Of a stretch of DNA of 9,914 nt, positions 1 to 6,130 are shown piece by piece. The notes under the pieces were generated by a model. That model did no database searches. It was not told the DNA's origin and saw only the letters and a list, made by a program, of their open reading frames with translations. Position numbers and translations under genes: made by a program. The stretch's first letter is position 1; each line of letters begins with the position of its first letter. Origin of the DNA: an uncultured Solirubrobacteraceae bacterium (GTDB taxonomy: Bacteria; Actinomycetota; Thermoleophilia; Solirubrobacterales; Solirubrobacteraceae); contig CATPAX010000210.1 of NCBI GenBank assembly GCA_955652215.1, positions 1 to 9,914 of the forward strand, in the 5' to 3' direction.

Positions 1-250
1 CCGTGTGGCAGGCCTTACCGAGCGGTCCGCAGACTGTGTACTGCGTGGGACTCGCGAGGTCCTCAGCTGACTGAATCACAGCTGCGGAGCAGAACTTCGA
101 CGAGCCCTGCAGCTGGATCACGACTCCGCCAGCTCCGCTCGGGCCCGAGCCTGTCTGGCACGACGGACCGGTGGCTCCCGACGCCCCGCTGGCGATCGCC
201 GCCACCGCGCAAGCCGCTCCGATCAGCGCTAGGACAGCCTTGATGCGCAT
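1..250 (-). CDS. Small secreted cysteine-containing protein, N-terminal part (runs off left edge)
   Basis: An open frame starts at ATG 250-248 and stays open for 83 codons to the window edge, so the C-terminus is missing. The N-terminus looks like a Sec signal peptide: Arg2 and Lys4, then a hydrophobic Ala/Leu/Ile/Val stretch to about residue 20, then ASGASGA with likely cleavage near Ala26. The mature part has four cysteines (31, 54, 74, 81), which would suit disulfides outside the membrane, and is rich in Gly and Ser. The start lies four bases after the modC stop (TGAGGGC then ATG; GAGGG may act as a weak ribosome site), so it is probably the fourth gene of the molybdate operon. I do not recognise the family. 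The frame is supported by the signal peptide, the lack of stops and the operon-like spacing. A role in molybdate uptake is only suggested by position. Confidence 0.6.
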   Translation of the reverse strand, partial: MRIKAVLALIGAACAVAAIASGASGATGPSCQTGSGPSGAGGVVIQLQGSSKFCSAAVIQSAEDLASPTQYTVCGPLGKACHT

Positions 251-254
251 GCCC

Positions 255-1295
255 TCAGATTACGCGCCCGGTTCCCCGGATTGCCGTATCAGTCGCCAGT
301 ACGCACACCGCGCCCGGTGCAGCGCGGAGGCCAACCGTCGATCCCTGAGCGATCTCGGGGCGCCCGTTCATGCTCAGCGGGACGTGCACGGTGAAGCGCG
401 TCAGCCGTATGACCAGCACGCCTCGGTCCTGGCGGACGCTGAGCACGGTGTCCACCAGCGGACTGTCGCGCGGGTCGATCAGCTCGAGCTCCCAGGGGTG
501 TACCGCGATCTCGACCCGTCCAAGCGCCTGAGTCGAGCTCTGAATCTGCCCTCCGCCGTCGAGGCGGACCGTCGCGCCGGCTGCCGAGCGCTCGGCGAGT
601 CCTTCAAGCACGTTGGCGCCGGTGATGGCGGCAACTGTGGCGTTCGCGGGGCTACTCAAGAGCTCCGATGCCGGGGCGATCTGCAGCATCCTGCCCTTGT
701 CGAGGACACCGATCCGCCCGGCCAGGGCGATCGCATCCTCGAATGCGTGTGTCACGAGAAGCGAGGGAAGCTCGAGGCTCGCGAGGGTGTCGGCGAGCTC
801 GGCTCGCAGGTGCTCGCGGGTGATTGTGTCGAGGGCGCCGAACGGCTCGTCGAGCAACAGCACTCGGGGCTCGCGGGCCAGCGCCCGAGCCAGAGCGACG
901 CGCTGTCGCTCGCCGCCCGAGAGCTCGGCCGGGCGGGCCGATGCCAGGTGTCCAATTCCAAGGCGCTCGAGCAGGTCGGGGCGATCGCGCCGGCCGGCGA
1001 ACCGAACGTTCCCGGCGACGGTCAGGTGGGGGAACAGGCCATAGTCCTGGGGGAGGTATCCCACCCGGCGGAGCTCAGGACTCAGATCAATGCCTCGTCC
1101 GCTGTCCAGCCAGGTCTCGTCCTCGAGGGCGATCCGTCCTTCGGGGCGCTCGAGCCCGGCTATCGCTCGGAGCAGCGACGTCTTCCCGGCCCCGGACGGG
1201 CCGACGAGCGCGACCGTCTCGGTACCGAGGCTCAGCGCGACGCGAACGTCAAACGATCGCCGGGGGAGAGTGATGTCGACCGCGAGGAGGTCCAT
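255..1295 (-). CDS. modC: Molybdate ABC transporter ATP-binding protein ModC
   Basis: This is the ATPase that powers molybdate import through ModB on the inner face of the membrane. The 346-residue protein shows every ABC motif in order: Walker A GPSGAGKT (32-39), Q-loop with Gln83, signature LSGGERQ (125-131), Walker B VLLLDE (145-150) and the switch histidine His183. Residues from about 225 to 340 form a C-terminal extension that fits the TOBE/molybdate-binding region of ModC, although I identify it by position and length rather than by a sharp motif. Length is normal for the family. The ATG at 1295 is needed to include the first strand (VDITL...) before Walker A, which makes the start overlap the modB end by 64 nt. 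It is third in modA-modB-modC. A sulfate or other oxyanion ATPase is possible from this protein alone, but the neighbouring ModA and molbindin favour molybdate (or tungstate). Confidence 0.9.
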   Translation of the reverse strand: MDLLAVDITLPRRSFDVRVALSLGTETVALVGPSGAGKTSLLRAIAGLERPEGRIALEDETWLDSGRGIDLSPELRRVGYLPQDYGLFPHLTVAGNVRFAGRRDRPDLLERLGIGHLASARPAELSGGERQRVALARALAREPRVLLLDEPFGALDTITREHLRAELADTLASLELPSLLVTHAFEDAIALAGRIGVLDKGRMLQIAPASELLSSPANATVAAITGANVLEGLAERSAAGATVRLDGGGQIQSSTQALGRVEIAVHPWELELIDPRDSPLVDTVLSVRQDRGVLVIRLTRFTVHVPLSMNGRPEIAQGSTVGLRAAPGAVCVLATDTAIRGTGRVI

Positions 1296-2134
1296 GAGCG
1301 CGCGAGCAGCTTGGCTGTCAGCAGGATCGCAGCGCTGACGATTATCAGCAGGACCCCGATCGCGACGGCCTGATCAAGGTTCGCCGAGAACTGGGTGTAG
1401 ACCGCCAGCGGCAGTGTCTGCGTGCTGCCCTGCAGGCTGCCGGCGAACAGGATCGTCGCGCCGAACTCGCCGACACCCCGCGCAAACGCGATCGCCGCGG
1501 CGGCGCCCAGCCCACCGCCGGCCAATGGAACGGCGACTCGCAGCATCCTCCGCAGGGGCCCAGCCCCCAGTGTGCCGGCGACGTCCAGCAGCGTCGGGTC
1601 GACCGCCTCGAACGCCGCGATCGCGCCCCGCATATAGAAGGGGCTCGCCACGAACAGGATCGCCAGAACCACTGCGGCCTGGGTGTACGCGACGTCTATC
1701 CCGAGCGCGCTGAGCGTGTGTCCGAGCAGACCAAGCCGGCCGAACGCAACGAGCAGGCCGAGACCCGCGACCGCCGGCGGCATCACGAGCGGGATCTCGA
1801 CCAACGTAATCACGACGCTCCGCCCGCGGAAGCGGGCTCGCGCGAGGATGTACGCGAACGGGGTTCCGAAGGCGATCATCAGCACGAACGCGATCACGTT
1901 GGTCTTCAAGGAGACCGCGAGGGCATCCGTCGCGGCGGAAGTGCCGAACCCGTTGACCAGATCGCGCACGGGCTGGTAGGTGACGAGCGCGACCATCGGC
2001 AGCACCAGGAACGCCAGGACAATCGCTGTCACGAGAGTGGCGAGGACCGCGACCAGCGCACGCCCGACAGCGAGCAACCAGGTGGGGCGGCGGCGAGCGC
2101 CGATTGAGGTGGCGCCTGAAGCGCCGCGGGTCAA
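1232..2134 (-). CDS. modB: Molybdate ABC transporter permease ModB
   Basis: This is the membrane channel subunit that carries oxyanion across the cytoplasmic membrane. The open frame extends much further upstream, but that part lies inside modA and reads as Arg-rich shadow sequence. I place the start at TTG 2134-2132, which shares TTGA with the modA stop and gives 300 residues. About six hydrophobic segments are visible (roughly 28-50, 75-98, 112-131, 152-170, 207-225, 256-278). The cytoplasmic EAA coupling loop lies around 175-205, starting FEAVDPTLLDVAGTLGAGP and ending VAVPLA; this is the permease hallmark that docks on ModC. IPLVMPPAVAGLGLL (114-128) is typical of ModB/CysT permeases. The tail after about residue 280 is translated from DNA that also encodes the ModC N-terminus and is probably unstructured. 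The exact start is the least certain point, since no strong Shine-Dalgarno precedes the TTG. Confidence 0.88.
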   Translation of the reverse strand: MTRGASGATSIGARRRPTWLLAVGRALVAVLATLVTAIVLAFLVLPMVALVTYQPVRDLVNGFGTSAATDALAVSLKTNVIAFVLMIAFGTPFAYILARARFRGRSVVITLVEIPLVMPPAVAGLGLLVAFGRLGLLGHTLSALGIDVAYTQAAVVLAILFVASPFYMRGAIAAFEAVDPTLLDVAGTLGAGPLRRMLRVAVPLAGGGLGAAAAIAFARGVGEFGATILFAGSLQGSTQTLPLAVYTQFSANLDQAVAIGVLLIIVSAAILLTAKLLARSWTSSRSTSLSPGDRLTFASR

Positions 2135-2946
2135 GGCTTGCCGAATCCCGCGGCGGCAAGCTTGGCCTGGCCGGCGGCCGACAGCACGTCTGCGATGAAC
2201 GCCTGCGCGGCGGCCTGGTTCTTGCTCGCCTTCACCACGGCGATGAAGTCCTTGGCGTGTGGCTTTGCCGATGCCGGGAGGGGGATTACCGTGACCTTGC
2301 CGTTCGCCGCCATGGCGTCCGTGATGTAGACGAACCCGGCATCGGCCTGTCCGACCGCGACCTGGGTGAGCGTCTGTGTCACGTCGGTCGCCTGGCTGAC
2401 GACGTTCTTCATCGCCGAGCCGGCGATGCCGAGAGCCTTGAAGACGTTCCGGGCGTAGTCCCCGCACGGGACGCTGGCCTGGCAGATGACGAGCTTCACG
2501 CCGGGTTTGGTGATGTCGTTGACCGAAGTGATGTGCGCCGGGTTGCTTTTCGGCACGATCAGCACGAGCTTGTTGGTCGCGAACTCGACCGGCTTGTCGA
2601 TCAGTCCCTTGGCGTAGAGCGCCGCGGGCTGCTTCGGGCCGGCTGCAGCAAATACGTCCGCCGGCGCGCCCTGCTCGATTTGAATCTCGAGCGCTCCCGA
2701 GCCGCCGAACGTGTACTTCGCGCTCGGATCGATCGCAGGGAAGACCTTCGTCAGCGACGCGGCGGCATAGACCGTCGGCGGAGATGCAGCGGTGCTCGAG
2801 GTCGTCGAGGATGAGTTCGCCGACGAGGAGCTCGAGGCCGCTGGGCTGGTGCTACTGCTGCTCCCGCATCCGACCGCGCCAGCGGAGAACGCGACGAGGA
2901 CCAGGGTCAGGGCGGAGCGAGAACGAAGCCGACGGGGGACGGTCAT
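2131..2946 (-). CDS. modA: Molybdate-binding lipoprotein ModA
   Basis: This is the extracellular solute-binding protein that captures molybdate or tungstate and delivers it to ModB. The 271-residue precursor has Arg-rich positions 5-10, a hydrophobic stretch and a lipobox ending AVGC at Cys27, so it should be a lipid-anchored lipoprotein. A Ser/Thr/Ala-rich linker follows to about residue 56. The binding domain starts at TVYAAASL; by family alignment Ser64 (AAASL), Ser83 (GGSGAL) and Tyr207 (VYITDA) are the likely oxyanion ligands. The central segment VICQASVPCGDYA (154-166) and the block QADAGFVYITDA are classic for ModA. It is the first gene of the operon, and its stop overlaps the modB start. 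The ATG at 2946 lies only nine bases from a TATAGT box, so the messenger may be leaderless. Mo versus W preference cannot be read from sequence. Confidence 0.93.
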   Translation of the reverse strand: MTVPRRLRSRSALTLVLVAFSAGAVGCGSSSSTSPAASSSSSANSSSTTSSTAASPPTVYAAASLTKVFPAIDPSAKYTFGGSGALEIQIEQGAPADVFAAAGPKQPAALYAKGLIDKPVEFATNKLVLIVPKSNPAHITSVNDITKPGVKLVICQASVPCGDYARNVFKALGIAGSAMKNVVSQATDVTQTLTQVAVGQADAGFVYITDAMAANGKVTVIPLPASAKPHAKDFIAVVKASKNQAAAQAFIADVLSAAGQAKLAAAGFGKP

Positions 2947-3051
2947 GCGACGTCACTATACCCTGGCAGCGCCTATGCAATCGTGGGATCTAGGTGTTCG
3001 AGGGGTCGGCGCGCCGCCGTCATGCGGCTCGGGGCTTTACCTTCTCCGCAT
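2947..3051. promoter_or_regulatory. Divergent intergenic region between modA and the HTH-molbindin gene
   Basis: These 105 bp separate two divergently transcribed genes and must hold both promoters. I see the TATAGT box for modA at 2955-2960 and only a weak candidate for the rightward gene (TACCTT at 3038-3043, eight bases before ATG 3052). The AscI-type palindrome GGCGCGCC lies at about 3007-3014. I do not find a convincing copy of the E. coli ModE box. If the HTH-molbindin protein controls modABC, its operator should lie here. Confidence 0.5.
2955..2960 (-). promoter_or_regulatory. Candidate -10 box for modABC (leaderless transcript)
   Basis: On the minus strand TATAGT (five of six to the TATAAT consensus) ends eight bases before the modA ATG. 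Transcription would therefore start at or within a few bases of the start codon, and no Shine-Dalgarno sequence fits in between. A clear -35 at 16-18 bp is not visible; TTGCAT sits 14 bp upstream, which is short. A GCATAG / GTATAG pair 11 bp apart overlaps this box and could be part of an operator, but that is speculative. Confidence 0.4.
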
Positions 3052-3447
3052 ATGAGCAAGGGACTCACACTGGGCGAGGCGGCGGCAGCTCTCGGAGTCA
3101 GCATCGACACGCTCCGCCGCTGGGACCGCGCGGGGCGGCTGAACTCCATCAGGGACGCTCGCAACCGGCGGATCGTTCCAGCCTCGGAGATCGCCAGGCT
3201 GAGCGAACGACCCACCCGCCATCGCACCGGCACGCCCCGCTCCGCTCGAAACCGGTTCACGGGCGTCGTGAGCTCGGTCGAGACCGACGGCGTGATGGCG
3301 CTCGTCGAGATCGAGGCGGGGCCGTTCCTGGTCACGGCGGCGATCACCCGCGACTCGGTCGAGGAGCTCGGGCTGGCGCCAGGGGTCACCGCAACGGCGG
3401 TGGTCAAGGCTACATCGGTGATGGTCGAGCGCGGCTCGACGACATGA
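3052..3447 (+). CDS. HTH-molbindin protein (excisionase/MerR-like HTH fused to a TOBE/Mop domain)
   Basis: This is a probable molybdate-sensing DNA-binding regulator or molybdate-storage protein of 131 residues. The N-terminal 50 residues form a helix-turn-helix of the excisionase/MerR type: LTLGEAAAALGVSIDTLRRWDRAGRL, followed by the wing NRRIVPASEIARL. From about residue 66 to 127 is a single molbindin (Mop/TOBE) domain beginning SARNRFTGVV and continuing through VEIEAG and an ITRDSVEELGL block, the family's oxyanion-binding fold that usually assembles as an oligomer. I chose ATG 3052 because the HTH begins directly after it and the upstream extension reads as noise; no Shine-Dalgarno is obvious. 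It diverges from modABC, which fits autoregulation and repression of uptake when molybdate is plentiful. Its stop overlaps the next start as ATGA. Storage without DNA binding is the alternative, but the HTH argues against it. Confidence 0.85.
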   Translation: MSKGLTLGEAAAALGVSIDTLRRWDRAGRLNSIRDARNRRIVPASEIARLSERPTRHRTGTPRSARNRFTGVVSSVETDGVMALVEIEAGPFLVTAAITRDSVEELGLAPGVTATAVVKATSVMVERGSTT

Positions 3448-4643
3448 GTGGCATGGCTACCGGCGCGCCGCGCAGCATGGGTGGCATGGCTACCGGCGCG
3501 CCACGCAGCATGAGGGCTGCCTCTCGTCTGGAAGGACTCGGGACGTCGATCTTCGCCGAGATGACCGCGCTCGCGGTGCGCACGGGGGCGATCAACCTTG
3601 GGCAGGGGTTTCCCGACGTCGACGGTCCAACAGAGGCGATCGAGGCGGCGGTCGGGGCGCTGCGTGGCGGGAAGAATCAGTACGCGCCGCTGCCCGGTGT
3701 GCCCTCATTGCGGGAGGCCATCGTCGAGCACCAGCGGAGCAACTACGGACTCGAGCCCGAGGACGTGCTCGTGACCTTTGGTGCGACGGAGGCGATCGCC
3801 GCCGCCCTGCTTGGGTTGTGCGATCCGGGCGATGAGGTGGTGGTGCTCGAGCCCTACTACGACTCCTACGCGGCCTGCATCGCGTTCGCTGGGGCGACCC
3901 GGCGCCCGGTGACGCTCCGCCCGCCGGGGTTCGAGCTCGATCCTGATGCGCTGCGTGCCGCGATCGGTCCGCGCGCCCGCCTGATGCTGGTGAACTCGCC
4001 CCACAATCCAACGGGCCGGGTGCTTCACGATGCCGAGCTGGAAATGATCGCCGCAGCGTGCGTCGAGCACAACCTCGTCTGCGTCAGCGACGAGGTCTAC
4101 GAGCATCTCGTCTACGACGGGCGGCACGTCCCGCTGGCGACGCTGCCGGGAATGGCCGAGCGGACCCTGACGATCTCGAGCATCGGCAAGTCCTTCTCGT
4201 TCACGGGCTGGAAAGTGGGCTGGTGCTCTGGCCCTGCGGAGCTTGTGGGCGCGACCAGAGGCGTCAAGCAGTTCCTCACGTTCGCCGGCGGCACCCCGCT
4301 GCAGCATGCGGCGGCGGCCGCGCTCCGTCTGCCGCCGATCCATCTCGAGCAGCTACGTGACGATCTCCGGGCCCGGCGCGACCGGCTCTGCACGGGACTT
4401 GCTGAGGCGGGTCTCCGGCCGCTGATCCCGGCTGGGACCTACTTCGTCAATGCTGACGTGGGTACCGATGCGGTGGAGTTCTGCGCCGAGCTGCCGGACC
4501 GCTGCGGGGTGGTGGCGATCCCGACGAGCGTGTTCTACGACGACAAGGACGTCGCCCCGACGCTCGTCAGATTTGCGTTCTGCAAGCGCGAGGAGCTGAT
4601 CGACGAGGCGGCGAAGAGGCTGGCGAGCCTCGGGACACCCTGA
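3444..4643 (+). CDS. PLP-dependent class I/II aminotransferase
   Basis: This is a fold-type I aminotransferase (AspC/kynurenine aminotransferase/DapC-like) that should move amino groups between an amino acid and a 2-oxoacid in the cytosol. With the start at ATG 3444 it has 399 residues. Visible hallmarks are INLGQGFPD (50-58), NQYAPLPGVPSLREAI (78-93), NSPHNPTG (184-191), SDEVYEHLVYDG (215-226) with Asp216 and Tyr219 at the cofactor, and SSIGKSFSFTGWKVGW (245-260) with Lys249 as the Schiff-base lysine. Arg376 in VRFAF probably binds the substrate carboxylate. The gene overlaps the molbindin stop as ATGA. The first 23 residues come from a 33-bp tandem duplication and offer several in-frame ATGs; ATG 3510 (377 residues) may be the ancestral start, since homologous sequence begins around RLEGLGTSIFAEM. 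Substrate cannot be assigned; methionine, kynurenine or N-succinyl-diaminopimelate enzymes all share this pattern. Confidence 0.9.
   Translation: MSGMATGAPRSMGGMATGAPRSMRAASRLEGLGTSIFAEMTALAVRTGAINLGQGFPDVDGPTEAIEAAVGALRGGKNQYAPLPGVPSLREAIVEHQRSNYGLEPEDVLVTFGATEAIAAALLGLCDPGDEVVVLEPYYDSYAACIAFAGATRRPVTLRPPGFELDPDALRAAIGPRARLMLVNSPHNPTGRVLHDAELEMIAAACVEHNLVCVSDEVYEHLVYDGRHVPLATLPGMAERTLTISSIGKSFSFTGWKVGWCSGPAELVGATRGVKQFLTFAGGTPLQHAAAAALRLPPIHLEQLRDDLRARRDRLCTGLAEAGLRPLIPAGTYFVNADVGTDAVEFCAELPDRCGVVAIPTSVFYDDKDVAPTLVRFAFCKREELIDEAAKRLASLGTP
3448..3513 (+). repeat. 33-bp in-frame tandem duplication at the aminotransferase start
   Basis: Two adjacent 33-bp units (3448-3480 and 3481-3513) differ only at 3470/3503 (G/A) and at the last base (G/A). 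Each encodes 11 residues, SGMATGAPRSM and GGMATGAPRSM, and each carries two in-frame ATGs. The near identity suggests a recent slippage or unequal-crossover duplication. Confidence 0.9.
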
Positions 4644-4654
4644 GCCGTGCCAAG

Positions 4655-4665
4655 GTGACAGTCAC
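4655..4665. promoter_or_regulatory. Small palindrome GTGAC-A-GTCAC upstream of the sugar kinase
   Basis: The 61-bp gap between the aminotransferase stop and the kinase start contains GTGACAGTCAC, flanked by AAG on the left and TT on the right, forming an imperfect 16-bp dyad at 4652-4667. It could be an operator for the kinase gene or a dispersed genomic repeat. No promoter boxes stand out next to it. Confidence 0.25.
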
Positions 4666-4704
4666 TTCACGCAACGGCGGCGCAATGCTCCGGGGGAAGG
4701 CGGA

Positions 4705-5664
4705 ATGATCCTCTGCGTCGCGGCAAGCCCGTCCGTCGACAAGCTGTTCGAGGTCGAGCGTCTTGCGCCCGGTGAGATCCACCGTCCGCTGCACTTCCTC
4801 CAGGTTCCGGGTGGCAAGGGCTTGAACGTGGCTCGCGCCGTGGCGGTGCTCGAGGAGAGCGTCGTCGCCACTGGGCTACTTGCCGGACACGTCGGGGAGT
4901 GGGTCCGGCAGTCGCTGGACGCGGAAGGTGTCGAGGGCAGGTTCGCGTGGACAACGGGCGAGACACGCTCTTCGCTGTCGGTCGCGGATCGCGAGACGGG
5001 CGGTCTCACCGAGTTCTACGAGGCCGGAAGCTCGATCACGCCTGATGAGTGGCGGGAGCTCGAAGACGTGGTCCGGGGCCTTGTCAGGCATGCGAGCTGG
5101 CTCTCCCTGTCGGGGTCGCTTCCCGCCGGCGCTCCGGAGGACGGATACGCCGCGCTCGTCGAGGCTGCTCACACCTCCGGCGTTCGGGTTGCGCTCGACG
5201 CTCGCGGAGAGCCGCTGGCCCGGGCGATCGAGGCCTCACCTGAGCTGGTGAAGATCAACGTATCCGAGGCAGAGGAGCTCCTTGGCCGTGCCATCAGCGG
5301 AGCTCAGCAGGTCACTGAGGCGGCGTCCGAGATCCGCCGCCGGGCGGGAGGCGAGGGACACGCGGCCGTCGTGACGATGGGGGCCGAAGGCGTCGTCCTG
5401 GTCGAGCCCGATGGCCGCGCGTGGCGAGGCCGGCTTCACGTCCACGGGCGCTACCCGGTTGGCAGCGGCGACGCTTTCCTGGCTGGGCTGCTCGTCGGCC
5501 TCGCTCGCGGTGGTTCGTGGCGCCAGGCAGTTTGTCTGGCCCTTGGCGCTGCGACGGCCAACGCGCAGCAACCGGGGGCTGGTCGTCTTGACCCGGAACG
5601 TGCGCTGAAGCTTGCGGCCGACGCTGAGCTCGTAGCCCTTGAAGGGCAGGAGATCAGCGGGTAA
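4705..5664 (+). CDS. PfkB-family sugar-phosphate kinase (1-phosphofructokinase / LacC type)
   Basis: This is a ribokinase-fold kinase, most like 1-phosphofructokinase (FruK) or tagatose-6-phosphate kinase (LacC), which phosphorylates a sugar phosphate with ATP. The 319-residue length is typical. Signature 1, GGKGLNVARAVA, is at 36-47 and binds the sugar. SGSLPAG is at 136-142, and KINVSEAEEL (183-192) carries the conserved Lys/Asn/Glu pattern. Signature 2, YPVGSGDAFLAGLL (250-263), includes the anion hole and the catalytic base Asp256. The GSGD variant rather than GAGD is usual in the FruK/LacC branch. ATG 4705 is preceded by a strong GGGGGAAGG ribosome site, so the start is firm. No fructose PTS or DeoR/FruR gene lies within the window, so the substrate is not fixed by context; it may or may not share a transcript with the aminotransferase 61 bp upstream. 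Confidence 0.85.
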   Translation: MILCVAASPSVDKLFEVERLAPGEIHRPLHFLQVPGGKGLNVARAVAVLEESVVATGLLAGHVGEWVRQSLDAEGVEGRFAWTTGETRSSLSVADRETGGLTEFYEAGSSITPDEWRELEDVVRGLVRHASWLSLSGSLPAGAPEDGYAALVEAAHTSGVRVALDARGEPLARAIEASPELVKINVSEAEELLGRAISGAQQVTEAASEIRRRAGGEGHAAVVTMGAEGVVLVEPDGRAWRGRLHVHGRYPVGSGDAFLAGLLVGLARGGSWRQAVCLALGAATANAQQPGAGRLDPERALKLAADAELVALEGQEISG

Positions 5665-5668
5665 CAGA

Positions 5669-5684
5669 CGGTTCCGCGGAACCG
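5669..5684. terminator. 16-bp perfect palindrome between convergent genes (candidate bidirectional terminator)
   Basis: CGGTTCCGCGGAACCG is a perfect palindrome in the 26-bp gap between the kinase stop (5664) and the stop of the histidine-rich gene (5691). As RNA it folds into a 6-bp stem with a CGCG loop from either strand. Neither side has a U-tract, so termination strength is uncertain. Confidence 0.45.
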
Positions 5685-5690
5685 CCCCGA

Positions 5691-6119
5691 CTATCCGGCC
5701 TCTGCGCCACGCCAGTCGAGTTCGGCGATTGCCGAGCCGTCGATCTCGACATCGCGGGCACGGGCCGCGTCGTCGACCCACAGCGTGTAGCGGCCCGAGT
5801 GCAGCCCGTCGAATACAGCCGTGAACGCGGGGCGCTCGTTGATCTTCCGCTCCAGGACCTGCTTGTGGCTGCGCCTGTCGTCCGCGCCCGCCGGGCTGAT
5901 TTCGATCTCAACCCCGTGCATCTCGGGATCGGTGTAGACGATCAGCGCTCCGATGTCGCCGCCGATGTCGATCGCGACGAACTCAGGGTGCTTGCGGGCG
6001 GCGTAGTCCTCGGTCGCGGGTGGGTGCTCGTGCGTGTGCGAGTGCTCGTCAGCGTGCGAGTGCTCCTCAGCGTGTGAGTGCTCGTGAGTGTGTGTGTGGC
6101 TGTGATGTTCGTGCGACAT
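5691..6119 (-). CDS. Small protein with a histidine-rich N-terminus, putative metal-binding
   Basis: This 142-residue protein starts at ATG 6119. The longer open frame upstream runs through the DUF4331 gene and is discarded. The first 32 residues contain 14 histidines in an alternating EHSH / HTHE pattern with three EHSH repeats spaced six residues apart, an arrangement typical of Zn, Ni, Co or Cu binding tails. Residues 33-142 form an ordinary acidic domain with beta-strand-like blocks (EFVAIDIGGDIGALIVYTD, GVEIEISPAG, PAFTAVFDGLHSGRYTLWVDD) that I do not recognise with confidence. The FDGLHSGRYTLWV part resembles small beta-sandwich or carboxypeptidase-regulatory-like modules. There is no signal peptide or membrane segment, so it should be cytoplasmic unless co-exported. 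It follows the DUF4331 gene by 52 bp, mostly a hairpin, and lacks a Shine-Dalgarno. Metal buffering or delivery to DUF4331 is inference. Confidence 0.75.
   Translation of the reverse strand: MSHEHHSHTHTHEHSHAEEHSHADEHSHTHEHPPATEDYAARKHPEFVAIDIGGDIGALIVYTDPEMHGVEIEISPAGADDRRSHKQVLERKINERPAFTAVFDGLHSGRYTLWVDDAARARDVEIDGSAIAELDWRGAEAG
6022..6117. repeat. Low-complexity repeat encoding the His-rich tail
   Basis: Degenerate 18-bp units of the type GAGTGCTC(G/C)TCAGCGTG(C/T) recur on the plus strand; they encode EHSH-xx repeats on the minus strand. The repeats explain several long spurious open frames across this stretch on both strands. Confidence 0.7.
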
Positions 6120-6130
6120 GCGAGAAGACA

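Noticed and set aside
171..1373. 400-codon plus-strand open frame across modC
   Set aside because: It is antisense to modC, which has all ABC motifs. The protein is low-complexity, rich in Arg, Glu and Gly, and shows no domain.
2135..2467. Upstream extension of the modB frame inside modA
   Set aside because: It lies in another frame of modA and reads as an Arg/Gly-rich shadow. ModB similarity and hydrophobic segments begin only after TTG 2134.
2994..3443. N-terminal extension of the aminotransferase frame across the HTH-molbindin gene
   Set aside because: This part is Arg/His/Gly-rich shadow of a well-supported gene in another frame; aminotransferase similarity starts after 3510.
5236..5781. 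181-codon minus-strand open frame over the kinase gene
   Set aside because: It is antisense to the PfkB-family gene, rich in Arg and without a recognisable domain; it also overlaps the end of the His-rich gene.
6022..6117. CRISPR-like or satellite array in the repeat-rich stretch
   Set aside because: The repeats are short, degenerate, in frame and encode a histidine tail; there are no constant repeats separated by unique spacers.
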